A DNA stretch of 64,000 nt. It comes from Pandoraea pulmonicola (lineage in GTDB: Bacteria > Pseudomonadota > Gammaproteobacteria > Burkholderiales > Burkholderiaceae). Below the pieces are notes generated by a model. That model saw only the letters and a list, made by a program, of their open reading frames with translations. It ran no database searches and was not told the origin of the DNA. Position 1 is the stretch's first letter; every line of letters begins with the position of its first letter. Of this stretch, positions 52,457 to 59,985 are shown in pieces. The stretch spans positions 1,054,001 to 1,118,000 of the forward strand of contig NZ_CP010310.2 of the NCBI RefSeq assembly GCF_000815105.2, written 5' to 3'. A program made the position numbers and the translations under genes.

Positions 52457-53737
52457 CTAGGAGCCCGTTCGTCCTATCGAGGGCATGGAGCTCGGGACAG
52501 GGGGGGATACCCCCTGTGAAACTGAATCCGATCTAGTCGCTTGACGCCGGAATCGTGCCGGCTGTGATTTCTTATTCAAGAACTTATAACCTTCCGCTTT
52601 TAGACTTCCGTCCGGGTACAGGCATTTATAAAGCGCACGGAACGATACACTGAAAATTTCGGATAACCAGGGGTGTTTAGGTTCAATAGGCTTCCCACAG
52701 GCTTTTTTCTTCTCCACGAAATTGACGATTTCCCGAAGAACTTTTGGGGTGAGTGCATGCAGAGGTGGGTTTGCAATTTGGCGCAATAACCCATTGCCAA
52801 AAAAAGTCAGCTCGCCATAATCACTCATTGCTTTGGCAAGAGTCACGTGCATGACTGAGAATTGCATGGCTACATTTCTTAAGCCTCCGCTCTTCAGAAA
52901 ATCGTCATGTTCCAACTGCTTCACGTACGCGGCTATCTCCGCTAGCACGACGGGTGTGAGTGGACGAATGGTATGCGATGCTTTTGCAACGACTTCTTTT
53001 GATAGGTGCTCCCATATATTATTTCGATCACCGTTCGCATATACCAAGCGTTGAAGCATGAAGGCCGATACGTCATACTCATTGGCTAGCGGTTCGAGCT
53101 CTTTACCGTATACCTTCCTGTCTTTCCCCAAGGCAAAGTTGTTCTTCCGGACCTCCATCGCCTTCTGAATCAGCTCCTCCGTGTACTTGTTGTGGATCCA
53201 AGGCCGTGCATGTTTATGTGGCAGAGTTTTTCCGCGCGGGCGGATAATTCGCGTGCTTGAAGATCCATCATTGGGTTGCGCATGGGCTGCCGTGGACGCG
53301 GGAGAGCCGCCGGGGTTCTGCACTTGCGCAGTTGGCCCCGAGTCGGGTTCGATGCCGAGGCAAGCCTCTACGTCGGATGCCGAGAGGAGCGGAAGATATT
53401 GTTGCGGCGCTGCGGAACTCTGTTGGGCTTGACCGCCGACATAGACAATATTGGCACCCCAATTCGCTGGAGGAGAATGGACCGCAGCGGTTGATTGGCC
53501 TGCCACCTGTGGCAGCACGGGCGCGTCGAACCCTGGGCCGGGATCGAAGCCGAGCGACGCCATCCACCTGGAATTCTGGGTGCTGTCGAACGGATAATCG
53601 ACCACCGGTCGAAGGTTCTGGCTGCATACGCCGTCCAAGTCTGCCCACCATGCTTGGGTTGAACTGTCCGCACTAGTGTCTTGAACGCGCGAATATGGGT
53701 GGAAATAGGCCGAGGAGAGCTGCGCAGGAGTCTTCAT
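52457..53737 (-). CDS. Candidate effector with three HTH-like helical repeats
   Basis: This 426-residue protein has a disordered N-terminal half (1-165; rich in Ser, Gln, Pro), a basic patch (RIIRPRGKTLPHKHARPW), and three related blocks of about 60-65 residues at 185-250, 258-322 and 328-388. Each block runs (Y/L)T..(V)L..I..(Y/F)V, then a helix pair such as LANEYDVSAFMLQRLV, VAMQFSVMHVTLAKAM or LSEIFSVSFRALYKCL that resembles helix-turn-helix units, then a Gly turn. No family was recognised. Disordered N-terminus plus repeats is a usual effector design, but a regulator or phage-type DNA-binding protein cannot be ruled out. Confidence 0.6.
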   Translation of the reverse strand: MKTPAQLSSAYFHPYSRVQDTSADSSTQAWWADLDGVCSQNLRPVVDYPFDSTQNSRWMASLGFDPGPGFDAPVLPQVAGQSTAAVHSPPANWGANIVYVGGQAQQSSAAPQQYLPLLSASDVEACLGIEPDSGPTAQVQNPGGSPASTAAHAQPNDGSSSTRIIRPRGKTLPHKHARPWIHNKYTEELIQKAMEVRKNNFALGKDRKVYGKELEPLANEYDVSAFMLQRLVYANGDRNNIWEHLSKEVVAKASHTIRPLTPVVLAEIAAYVKQLEHDDFLKSGGLRNVAMQFSVMHVTLAKAMSDYGELTFFGNGLLRQIANPPLHALTPKVLREIVNFVEKKKACGKPIEPKHPWLSEIFSVSFRALYKCLYPDGSLKAEGYKFLNKKSQPARFRRQATRSDSVSQGVSPPVPSSMPSIGRTGS

Positions 53738-53898
53738 GGTTCTGTTATTGCAAAGGACGTGAGCGATCCATATGGCGTGAATCGGGCTGCTGGCCTGAAG
53801 CGGTGCTTTGAACGTGGTAACGGGAAGATTCGCCCTCTATCGGGTATATCCAAGCGATGGAGCGGGGAACTGGTAGAACATCGAGGCGTACGCGTCGT

Positions 53899-54603
53899 TT
53901 AGCCAACCAGCCATGGCCAAAGTGTCAAGAGCGCTTCGTCACGGATGTGAGGACGTGCGTTGGACAAACCGAGTTTCTGGAGCGCCTGATTGCGCTGATT
54001 GCTCACGGTTTTAGCTGTCCGCTTTCTTCGCAATGCGATGCGCGGGTCGCTCCATCCGCGGAGATGGTACCTGAGCACCTCAAGTTGACATTTCGATAGC
54101 GTGTCCATGCGCGCGGCTAGCGAGGTGCATGCTGGACGGGCTTCGGCGTCCAATGACTCGTCAACCAGTTGGGTTTGGCCGGACAGCGTGGATCGCATTG
54201 CGGCGACGAGGCCGTGCGAGTTCACTTGGGATTTAAAAAACAGGTTAGCCACGCCCAGACGCCTCACATATCTGGCAAGGGGGCTTCCCGGTAGAAAATT
54301 CGCCAGAACAAAAATGTGAAGTTCTGGGTGCTCGCGACGGAGTTTGCCCAACAGATAGAGTCCGTCCGGAAGGGGATCCGATTCGAATTCATAAGAGCAC
54401 ACCAGCACGTTGACGTCCCCGCGCTTGATTGTCGGGCAGATGCGGTGAATTTCGGTGGCTTCACCCACGACGTGAAAGTCCTTGTGAAGTGCAAGTGCAC
54501 CCGCTATTCCACTTATGGAAACAGGATGTGGGTCTGCGATCATCAGTCGCCATGGCGGAGGATTCGAATTCATGTCGGCACTCTGTAGTTTGTCAGGGCG
54601 CAT
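53899..54603 (-). CDS. Atypical LuxR-family response regulator lacking the phospho-acceptor Asp
   Basis: This 234-residue paralogue of the regulator at 1789-2463 shares the run VLVC.YxFESD..PDGL. The receiver phospho-acceptor Asp is Ser70 (VLVCSYEF), the conserved Thr is Ala101 (FVLANF), and only one acidic residue (Asp24) remains in the first acidic pocket. Lys124 is kept. The C-terminal LuxR HTH has KCQLEVLRYHLRGWSDPRIALRRKRTAKTVSNQRNQALQKLG. It probably works without phosphorylation, perhaps as a dimer or antagonist of its paralogue. ATG 54573 is an alternative start. Confidence 0.85.
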   Translation of the reverse strand: MRPDKLQSADMNSNPPPWRLMIADPHPVSISGIAGALALHKDFHVVGEATEIHRICPTIKRGDVNVLVCSYEFESDPLPDGLYLLGKLRREHPELHIFVLANFLPGSPLARYVRRLGVANLFFKSQVNSHGLVAAMRSTLSGQTQLVDESLDAEARPACTSLAARMDTLSKCQLEVLRYHLRGWSDPRIALRRKRTAKTVSNQRNQALQKLGLSNARPHIRDEALLTLWPWLVG

Positions 54604-54672
54604 ATCGTCGTCGCCGAGTTGATGGAGCGTGTCTCCGATGTCTTTGGCCCGTCGCTCCCGCCGGCAGCTTGT

Positions 54673-54855
54673 TCAACTGGTCTTTTCGCCACGAGGCATC
54701 GGCGTGCTGACAAACCGCTCGTCACGATTCACCGCGCTAGCTACCAGGTGGGAGCACAGTTTCATCATGTCGATGTTGGAGTACCCAAGCACCATCGCGG
54801 CGCGCTCAATATTTTCGTAATCCGAATGATGCATTTCCACAATAATCGTCGGCAC
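54673..54855 (-). CDS. Small protein of unknown function with a strong RBS
   Basis: This protein of about 60 residues starts at GTG 54855, eight bases after AGGAGG (a GTG at 54864 is also in frame). It reads MPTIIVEMHHSDYENIERAAMV at first, then a second helix (DMMKLCSHLVASAVNRDERF) and a basic tail. The helix pattern could suit a small ribbon-helix-helix protein, but no family was recognised. It lies upstream of the atypical regulator on the same strand, 70 bases away, so the two may form an operon. Confidence 0.5.
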   Translation of the reverse strand: MPTIIVEMHHSDYENIERAAMVLGYSNIDMMKLCSHLVASAVNRDERFVSTPMPRGEKTS

Positions 54856-55678
54856 TGTATTCACCTCCTCTTGGTCCGCACCGAAATCCTCGTGCTTCGT
54901 TAGCTGTTGTTAAGGTGTGTCCTATTCTATGGAGAGAGCGAAAATTCTCTATCGGACGAGTCCTATTTGCAGGCGGGCGTGCAATATTCACTTAGTGAAA
55001 GAACGTCTGACACGTAGCCAGAGATAACGAGAGGTACCTGCGTCATGAAAAAAGAGAGGCTGGTATCGAACGTTCTCGTGAAAAACTGGCCTGGCGGTGT
55101 GAGAGCCGCGTGGCATTTCTCTGCATGGCGGGAAGGTCGCTGCGTTCTCGCCGATAGATCACCCGGCGCCCGAGTCAGCAATCAATATGGATTACCTCAT
55201 CGGCCAACTGAATCAGACGAATCCGATTGTGGGCTCCAATGACCCATTCGGAGAATGAGCCCAGTCGCAGTTGGAGGAGGAGCTTCGCGCCCACGAGTGA
55301 TTGCGCGCACGGTCCGGGCATGGCTTCGGTAGACACTCGTTTGCGTGATCGCCAGTTCGTCAAAGGGAAAAATGGCGGGGACGAGGCGGCCGGACTGCAA
55401 TTCCGATAGAGCCGACGGGCGTTGCGAGTTTGACCATGCTCGATCGCGTGTTGAATGAGACGTCGCTGTTCCAGGCTCCGGCATTGGAAGGGACGTTTCA
55501 TCTGGATAGACCAAATCTCGATTTTTGAAGAAAGATAGTGACGGGAAAAGTGGTCAATTTTTGAAAGTGTCGGAAATAAAATCGAGGAATCATTGGGGCG
55601 AAAGCGTCATGGGAATCTGTGACATGGCTAGTGGGAGGTCGAGATATGGAGGGGCGCGGCGGTGGGAGGGCGTAGTTT
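54856..55678. other. Gene-poor stretch with repeat copy 2
   Basis: About 820 bases without a supported gene. It contains the second copy of the 20-base repeat (55210-55229). Frames on both strands at 55175-55514 are shadows of each other without SD sequences. A short plus-strand reading ATG GAT TAC at 55186 codes MDYLIGQLNQTNPI before a stop and spans the repeat; it is too short to call. Confidence 0.35.
55210..55229 (+). repeat. Dispersed 20-base repeat, copy 2
   Basis: Identical over 20 bases to 11622-11641. On its right, GGGCTC and GAGCCC arms with an inner CATTC/GAATG pair could form a hairpin (about 55231-55262). Confidence 0.5.
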
Positions 55679-55804
55679 TTAGAGGGCGTATTCCAATGTA
55701 GTGCTACGCCGTGGCCGAGCGGTCCAAGTGGGGATGGCAGTACATCGTACGGAGGCGATGACGTTGAGGAGGGCTGGCGGGAGGAGATTGAACGCTACTG
55801 CGGT

Positions 55805-56095
55805 ATGAGCGGAACCCGGAGGGATTTCGTTGAATTCATTCTTGCAGCGAAGAGCGCATACCCCGAAGCGAGGTCGAAGAGGAATCATCAAATAGCTTGG
55901 CGCTTCAGGCGAAATTTCTTACGTCTATCAAACCTAGCCGATCTTGTCTCTGCTAACGATCTTCACGAAAAAGTTCTGACTCGATTGATGGAGTCCGAGA
56001 CGCCTGAAATCTATGCTGGCAGGATCTGCGGTCTAAGAAAGGCGATTGCATTGATATCGGATTATAAAAAAAGGATAGTTGATGTTGATGAATGA
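55805..56095 (+). CDS. Hypothetical protein upstream of the hydroxylase, perhaps 5'-truncated
   Basis: A 96-residue basic, helical frame (RDFVEFILAAKSAYPEARSKR, RRNFLRLSNLADLVSANDLHEKVLTRLM) ends 14 bases inside the hydroxylase gene, so the two are coupled. The ATG at 55805 has no SD. The same frame is open upstream to about 55682 and its translation stays protein-like (GDDVEEGWREEIERYCG), but it has no start codon there. The gene may have lost its 5' end. Function unknown. Confidence 0.5.
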   Translation: MSGTRRDFVEFILAAKSAYPEARSKRNHQIAWRFRRNFLRLSNLADLVSANDLHEKVLTRLMESETPEIYAGRICGLRKAIALISDYKKRIVDVDE

Positions 56096-56783
56096 AGTGA
56101 ATAAGGCGATGGCAGAGGCGGTGGAAGTATTAAATCTACCTGGTCCGAAATTGAATGACTCTCCATCGCATATTGATATTGATGGCCTTAGGATGAAGGT
56201 CGTCGCGCGATCGAACTATCCGGAAATAGTAGTTATCGAAAATATCCTGGATGATGATGAGTGCAGTTCATTGATTGCCATGGCTTCTCATCGACTGGAA
56301 AGATCCACAGTGTGCGATGAAAATTCCGGCGGACGTATTGATGAGAGGCGAACCAGTCACGGTGTCTTTTTATCTGCGGGCGACTGCGAGCTAGTGCGCA
56401 AGGTGGATGAGCGGATAGCGAAGTTGCTTAACTGGCCAATTAACCAGATGGAGGATCTTCAGATCCTGCGTTACGAAGTTGGCGAGCAGTACGAGCCTCA
56501 CTACGATTTTCTTGGGGTTAACTCCCGTGAAGCGCTTTCCGCTCGTGGGCAGCGCATAGCGACCCTCGTCATATACCTGAAGGAGCCGGAATGCGGCGGG
56601 GGAACAGTATTTCCCATGGTGCCTCTGGAGATTTACCCCAGGCAAGGAAGTGGCATTTTCTTTGCGTACCCTGATCCGAAGACGCATCGGTCGAAGCGAA
56701 CGTTTCATGGTGGATCCCCTGTGATCAAGGGAAGCAAATGGGTGGCAACCAAATGGTTGCGTATTGGAAAGTTCGAGGAATGA
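56082..56783 (+). CDS. Prolyl 4-hydroxylase-like 2-oxoglutarate/Fe(II) dioxygenase (copy B, intact)
   Basis: This 233-residue enzyme is read from ATG 56082, seven bases after AAGGA. The C-terminal dioxygenase domain has all expected ligands: iron ligands His140 and Asp142 in YEPHYDFLG, His209 in TFHGGSPV, and 2-oxoglutarate-binding Lys219 in KGSKWVATKW, with YLKEPECGGGTVFP and YPRQGSGIFF between. The family hydroxylates prolines or other residues of proteins. There is no signal peptide. It lies in the effector island and has a truncated inverted copy at 52021-52404. Whether it is secreted into hosts or modifies a bacterial protein is open. Confidence 0.88.
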   Translation: MLMNEVNKAMAEAVEVLNLPGPKLNDSPSHIDIDGLRMKVVARSNYPEIVVIENILDDDECSSLIAMASHRLERSTVCDENSGGRIDERRTSHGVFLSAGDCELVRKVDERIAKLLNWPINQMEDLQILRYEVGEQYEPHYDFLGVNSREALSARGQRIATLVIYLKEPECGGGTVFPMVPLEIYPRQGSGIFFAYPDPKTHRSKRTFHGGSPVIKGSKWVATKWLRIGKFEE

Positions 56784-56904
56784 TTGGGTGAGTTATAGCA
56801 GCACGGATTCTCAGAAGAATGATGCCGCAGGGACGATTTTGCGGGAAATAGAATCTGCGGTTGCTTCATCGGTGGAACACCGTCACGTGAGCGGGTGCGC
56901 TTGA
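56784..56904 (+). pseudogene. 5'-deleted relic of the PPPY-protein gene
   Basis: Directly after the hydroxylase stop, the plus strand codes VSYSSTDSQKNDAAGTIL and IESAVASSVE, which match VSNSSTYYEKREAAKTIF and TEAAVASSADP of the PPPY protein (51600-52028). The relic then runs into a stop and has no start codon. It shows that the hydroxylase and PPPY genes were duplicated as a unit, and that a deletion here joined the hydroxylase end to the middle of the second gene. Confidence 0.7.
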
Positions 56905-57590
56905 TTGTTGAACTCATGCGCCCCGCAGATGGCGGCTACTACGAAAATACGCCTCCCCCTCCTCTTCTCCCCGCTCGCTGAAGCATTGTAAATGGCTCCC
57001 CCTCCGGTCGATGGAGTCGCGCATCGGAGGGGCACCGGGATGCTTCTGGAATATGGATAGTCTCGTCACCTTACGTGACACCCTCCGCGCTCAATCGCCG
57101 GGCGAACTGGCGTTCGGGGACGCTTCAGTTGCTTGGCGTGAATACCTGGTGCATCGAGTGTTGAAGGCAGCCGTCCGGCTTGACCCACACGTCGATGTTC
57201 GGACATTCAGCGCGTGCGCATTGGTGCCAGGGCCGCACCAGGAACCGATCGATAAAAAGTGATTTCAAGCGCCCGCTAGCCGAACATATTTTCTCGGTTA
57301 CTCCCCGCGTTAGCCGTTATGTGAAGTTCCGATATCAGGGCTTGGAGCCACGCGCCGTTCGTCTCGCCGGTGTAGGGGTATGCGGCAGGGCATTAACTGA
57401 GCGATGCCCATGGGTAGCGGAGCCAACTCTGGTTAATTTCTGTAATAACAACGATCTCCTGCACGCTAGTATGGTGAAAATAGCGTGCAGAGCATTGCGA
57501 TCAGTGCCAGAACAATTTTTTGAATCTCTCTGGCGAAACGCAATACTCTCAAACGACTCGGGGACCTCAACCTGCTAAAAGGAGATCCAA
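56905..57590. other. Gene-poor stretch before the SLOG-like gene
   Basis: Frames at 57011-57262 and 57180-57578 have no convincing SD or family. The clearest structure is the inverted repeat at 57459-57490. The promoter of the 57591 gene should lie in the last 100 bases. Confidence 0.35.
57459..57490. promoter_or_regulatory. Inverted repeat, possible operator
   Basis: Perfect 10-base arms CTGCACGCTA and TAGCGTGCAG surround 12 bases, about 100 bases before the start at 57591. This size and symmetry suit a dimeric regulator site, though a terminator stem is possible. Confidence 0.4.
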
Positions 57591-58439
57591 TTGCTTAAAG
57601 TTCAAAGTTTCGGCAGTACTACGATAGTGCGACCGCGAGCTACGACTCTTCCATCTCAAGAGATGGATAAAATAAAAATTGAAATCGACAGGCTAATAAA
57701 GGGGAAGCATGTGATGGTCTTTAGCGGGTTCTCGGGACTCGGTTACGAGGATCCTTCAAAGCTGAAGGAAGAAATAAAAGAAGAAATAGGACGAGCGGTG
57801 GAGTTATATGGGCCCGCGCGTTTGTGCGTGGCAGCTGGAGCAACCCGGGAAGGGATCGGCATAGCGTACGAAGTGGCCAAATCCAATTGGCCTGATATCG
57901 TCACGATCGGTGTTGTTTCGGCGCAGGCGCGAAGGTGGGGGGGCGAGTCGGAATACTGCGATCACGTAATTTATGTGGATGATCCCGGGGAAACTTGGGA
58001 GGTGCTTGATGAGAAAGGAAAGTCGTATATGGCTTACCTCGCACGCAACAACGAGAGCAATTCCAGTACGGGGGAGTTTCTGGCCTTCGGCGGAGGCAAT
58101 GTAACGCTCAAAGAACTACTCGAAGTTAGCGTTTCGAATCCTAAATGGAAGGTTTTTGGGGATTTTTTTCCTGATCCCGATAAAGCTGCCGAGCGAGGGG
58201 GCAAGTCAACGGACGAAGTTTTGAATCCTGTCCGAGCGAAGTTGCTAGAAGACATTTCAAAATCAAAGGAAGCGCCACGGCACGAAGTTGTGATTCTTCC
58301 CCCCCCCAGAGTTAAGACGATTTTCAGTCTAGCGAGCTGTTTCAATGCCTGCAGCCCGCATCATGCGTCTGTCGCTCCATTTGTTGGGGCGACAGACAAC
58401 CCCCGACACGATCTCTGTTGGACGGGACACCGCATATGA
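57591..58439 (+). CDS. SLOG/LOG-like Rossmann protein, candidate effector, with C9 tract
   Basis: This 282-residue protein starts at TTG 57591, six bases after AAGGAGA. A Rossmann-like core shows KHVMVFSGFSGLGYED, a helix, LCVAAGATREGIGIAYEVA, ITIGVVS and FLAFGGGNVTLKELLEV. The GGGNVT stretch (167-172) plus the first glycine loop recall the SLOG superfamily (LOG, DprA, TIR-like), which handles nucleotide ligands. A run of nine C at 58299-58307 precedes the last about 45 residues. With one C more or less the frame would stop within a few codons, so the tail may be variable or an artefact. The call is tentative. Confidence 0.45.
   Translation: MLKVQSFGSTTIVRPRATTLPSQEMDKIKIEIDRLIKGKHVMVFSGFSGLGYEDPSKLKEEIKEEIGRAVELYGPARLCVAAGATREGIGIAYEVAKSNWPDIVTIGVVSAQARRWGGESEYCDHVIYVDDPGETWEVLDEKGKSYMAYLARNNESNSSTGEFLAFGGGNVTLKELLEVSVSNPKWKVFGDFFPDPDKAAERGGKSTDEVLNPVRAKLLEDISKSKEAPRHEVVILPPPRVKTIFSLASCFNACSPHHASVAPFVGATDNPRHDLCWTGHRI
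58299..58307 (+). repeat. C9 homopolymer tract near the 3' end of the SLOG-like gene
   Basis: Nine C bases in the reading frame code three prolines. Loss of one C gives a stop after about ten codons, and gain of one C gives a stop after two. Such tracts can mediate phase variation. Confidence 0.6.
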
Positions 58440-58566
58440 ATATGCTGTCCACGTTATGGTCAAATTTCGCAATAGAGGGTGAGCATTGCGAGGGATACTG
58501 CGTACTGGTTCAACCGTATCAAGCGATCCACTGTACCAAATGGATCGTCATGCAACTGGAGTTCAT

Positions 58567-59466
58567 ATGTTGATTCAGACGAAAAGTCCCCTTCCTGGAA
58601 ATTCAATTAACGGCATCGAGACACCGACGGCTTCGCCGGCCGGACAACTCAACGGCCGTCCTGTACTCGATGTCACGGGAAGAGAGAGTCACGGTGTCGC
58701 CAAATCGATCCTGGCGTGGTGCCGCTCGGTGCACCGTGAAGTTCTGCAGCCGATCTTTAACCGCGTATCGTCTTTTGTCGGGGAAGTGTCCGCAAGCATC
58801 CGCAAACTCTTCACCCCGGTCCTTACCCAGCAGGGTACAGCGACTGCAGGCACAGGCGTTTTGATCGCGCAACCGAAATTCAGCCCTGATTTCGCCGACA
58901 AATTTGGAAAAATATGCGATCGCCTGATTTTGGCAGCGAAAAATGGGGAGTTGGAGCCCGGTCTATTCCGCCAGCCGCCAGCGCTATTAATTAAAAACAA
59001 AATTATTGATGAAATAAACGATAATAATAAAAAACTTGATGATGGATATTCAAAAAGTGAATTGGCTTCGATTGTTAAATCGGTTGTTCTAGCATGTAAG
59101 CAGCCACAAATAAGTGATATTCTTTCCGCAGGTAATGGGTGTAAGGACCTTACTGAAATTCATGGGGATGTATTTAAGTTAATCGAAAATGAATCGGAAA
59201 GAAAGTGCGCATACCGTGCACTTGAGACATTATCTTCCATCTATGCTGCTGCAGAAGATGGGGTTGCCGACAATGGAGTGCTGAATAAAATTTCAGTGTC
59301 GAATGCATGTCTTATCTATTCGTTGGAAGAAGTCAATGATAAGAATTATGAATGTCTTCCCCGTGTTAATGAGATTTGTGGGGATATTCTTAAGGCTTGG
59401 GGAGATAAATTCACCGCACTCCGAGATCGGACGCCGGAAGATATGATCGAGACGACTCATCTGTAG
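58567..59466 (+). CDS. Candidate type III effector with RhoGAP-like domain
   Basis: This 299-residue protein starts at ATG 58567 behind TGGAGT. Residues 1-100 are a low-complexity and helical leader, as in secreted effectors. Residues about 108-285 follow the order of eukaryotic RhoGAP domains: PGLFR with Arg135 at the arginine-finger position, a helix, then SELASIVKSVVLACKQPQI with Lys171 (cf. ILKTFLRELPEPLL), and VLNKISVSNACLIYSLEEV with Asn246 (cf. NKMTNTNLAVVFGPNL). Known bacterial Rho GAPs (SptP, YopE, ExoS) have a different fold. The gene is AT-rich compared with its surroundings, and a CesT-like chaperone gene follows after 14 bases. The similarity was judged by eye. Confidence 0.6.
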   Translation: MLIQTKSPLPGNSINGIETPTASPAGQLNGRPVLDVTGRESHGVAKSILAWCRSVHREVLQPIFNRVSSFVGEVSASIRKLFTPVLTQQGTATAGTGVLIAQPKFSPDFADKFGKICDRLILAAKNGELEPGLFRQPPALLIKNKIIDEINDNNKKLDDGYSKSELASIVKSVVLACKQPQISDILSAGNGCKDLTEIHGDVFKLIENESERKCAYRALETLSSIYAAAEDGVADNGVLNKISVSNACLIYSLEEVNDKNYECLPRVNEICGDILKAWGDKFTALRDRTPEDMIETTHL

Positions 59467-59480
59467 GAATAGATACGCCC

Positions 59481-59846
59481 ATGGCAACCCAGTTTGAAAA
59501 GGTGACGGTCGATCTTTGGCGCTCTCTCGGGCTTGATGTTCCGGAGCCCGTCGACGGCATATTGAGCCTCCAGGTATCGGAGCAGGTCATCCACGTGGTA
59601 GAGCAGCCTCAGGATAGTCTCGTTATGTTCGGCAGAATCGAACGGATGGCCGATCATGAAATCGATCAAGTTCTCCAGGCGAATCTATTTGTGGATGATC
59701 CGCTTCAACCTGTCGGCGCGCGATTAAGCTCAGACGGTAGTTGGGTGTTGTGGAACCGTCAATCGTTGGATCGTTGCGAGATAGCCAGCATGCAGCACCA
59801 GTTGGAAATGCTGAGTGCAAATCTCGAGCGGTTGAACCAGGGTTGA
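59481..59846 (+). CDS. Type III secretion chaperone, CesT/SicP class I
   Basis: This 121-residue small acidic protein has the class I chaperone pattern: an N-terminal helix (FEKVTVDLWRSLGLDVP), strands (GILSLQVSEQVIHVVEQ, SLVMFGRIERM), the segment HEIDQVLQANLFVDDPLQP, then GARLSSDGSWVLWNRQSL and a C-terminal helix (MQHQLEMLSANLERL). Such dimers bind the N-terminal region of one effector. The RhoGAP-like gene lies directly upstream, and is its natural client. Confidence 0.82.
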   Translation: MATQFEKVTVDLWRSLGLDVPEPVDGILSLQVSEQVIHVVEQPQDSLVMFGRIERMADHEIDQVLQANLFVDDPLQPVGARLSSDGSWVLWNRQSLDRCEIASMQHQLEMLSANLERLNQG

Positions 59847-59867
59847 CGTTGGTTACATAACTTCAGG

Positions 59868-59900
59868 GAGGGCGCCAACGGCCCGTTGGCGTTCCCTCCG
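59868..59900 (+). terminator. Intrinsic terminator after the chaperone gene
   Basis: Two stacked stems, GGAGGG with CCCTCC outside and CGCCAACG with CGTTGGCG inside, enclose a short loop and are followed by GTGCATTTTGT. It closes the effector-chaperone unit. Confidence 0.75.
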
Positions 59901-59985
59901 TGCATTTTGTCTCATGCGGTTTGCACGTACGTATGCGAGACGTATCGAGGTAGCAATTCATCACCGTATCCACAGGAGAGAAGAC

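Noticed and set aside
55175..55514. Overlapping minus-strand frames around repeat copy 2
   Set aside because: Two different frames of similar length shadow each other, neither with an SD; the peptide similarity to the 11.6 kb region comes only from the shared 20-base repeat.
57011..57578. Two overlapping plus-strand frames (57011-57262 and 57180-57578)
   Set aside because: No SD, no family and unusual composition; they do not join into one protein by a single frameshift that I could see.
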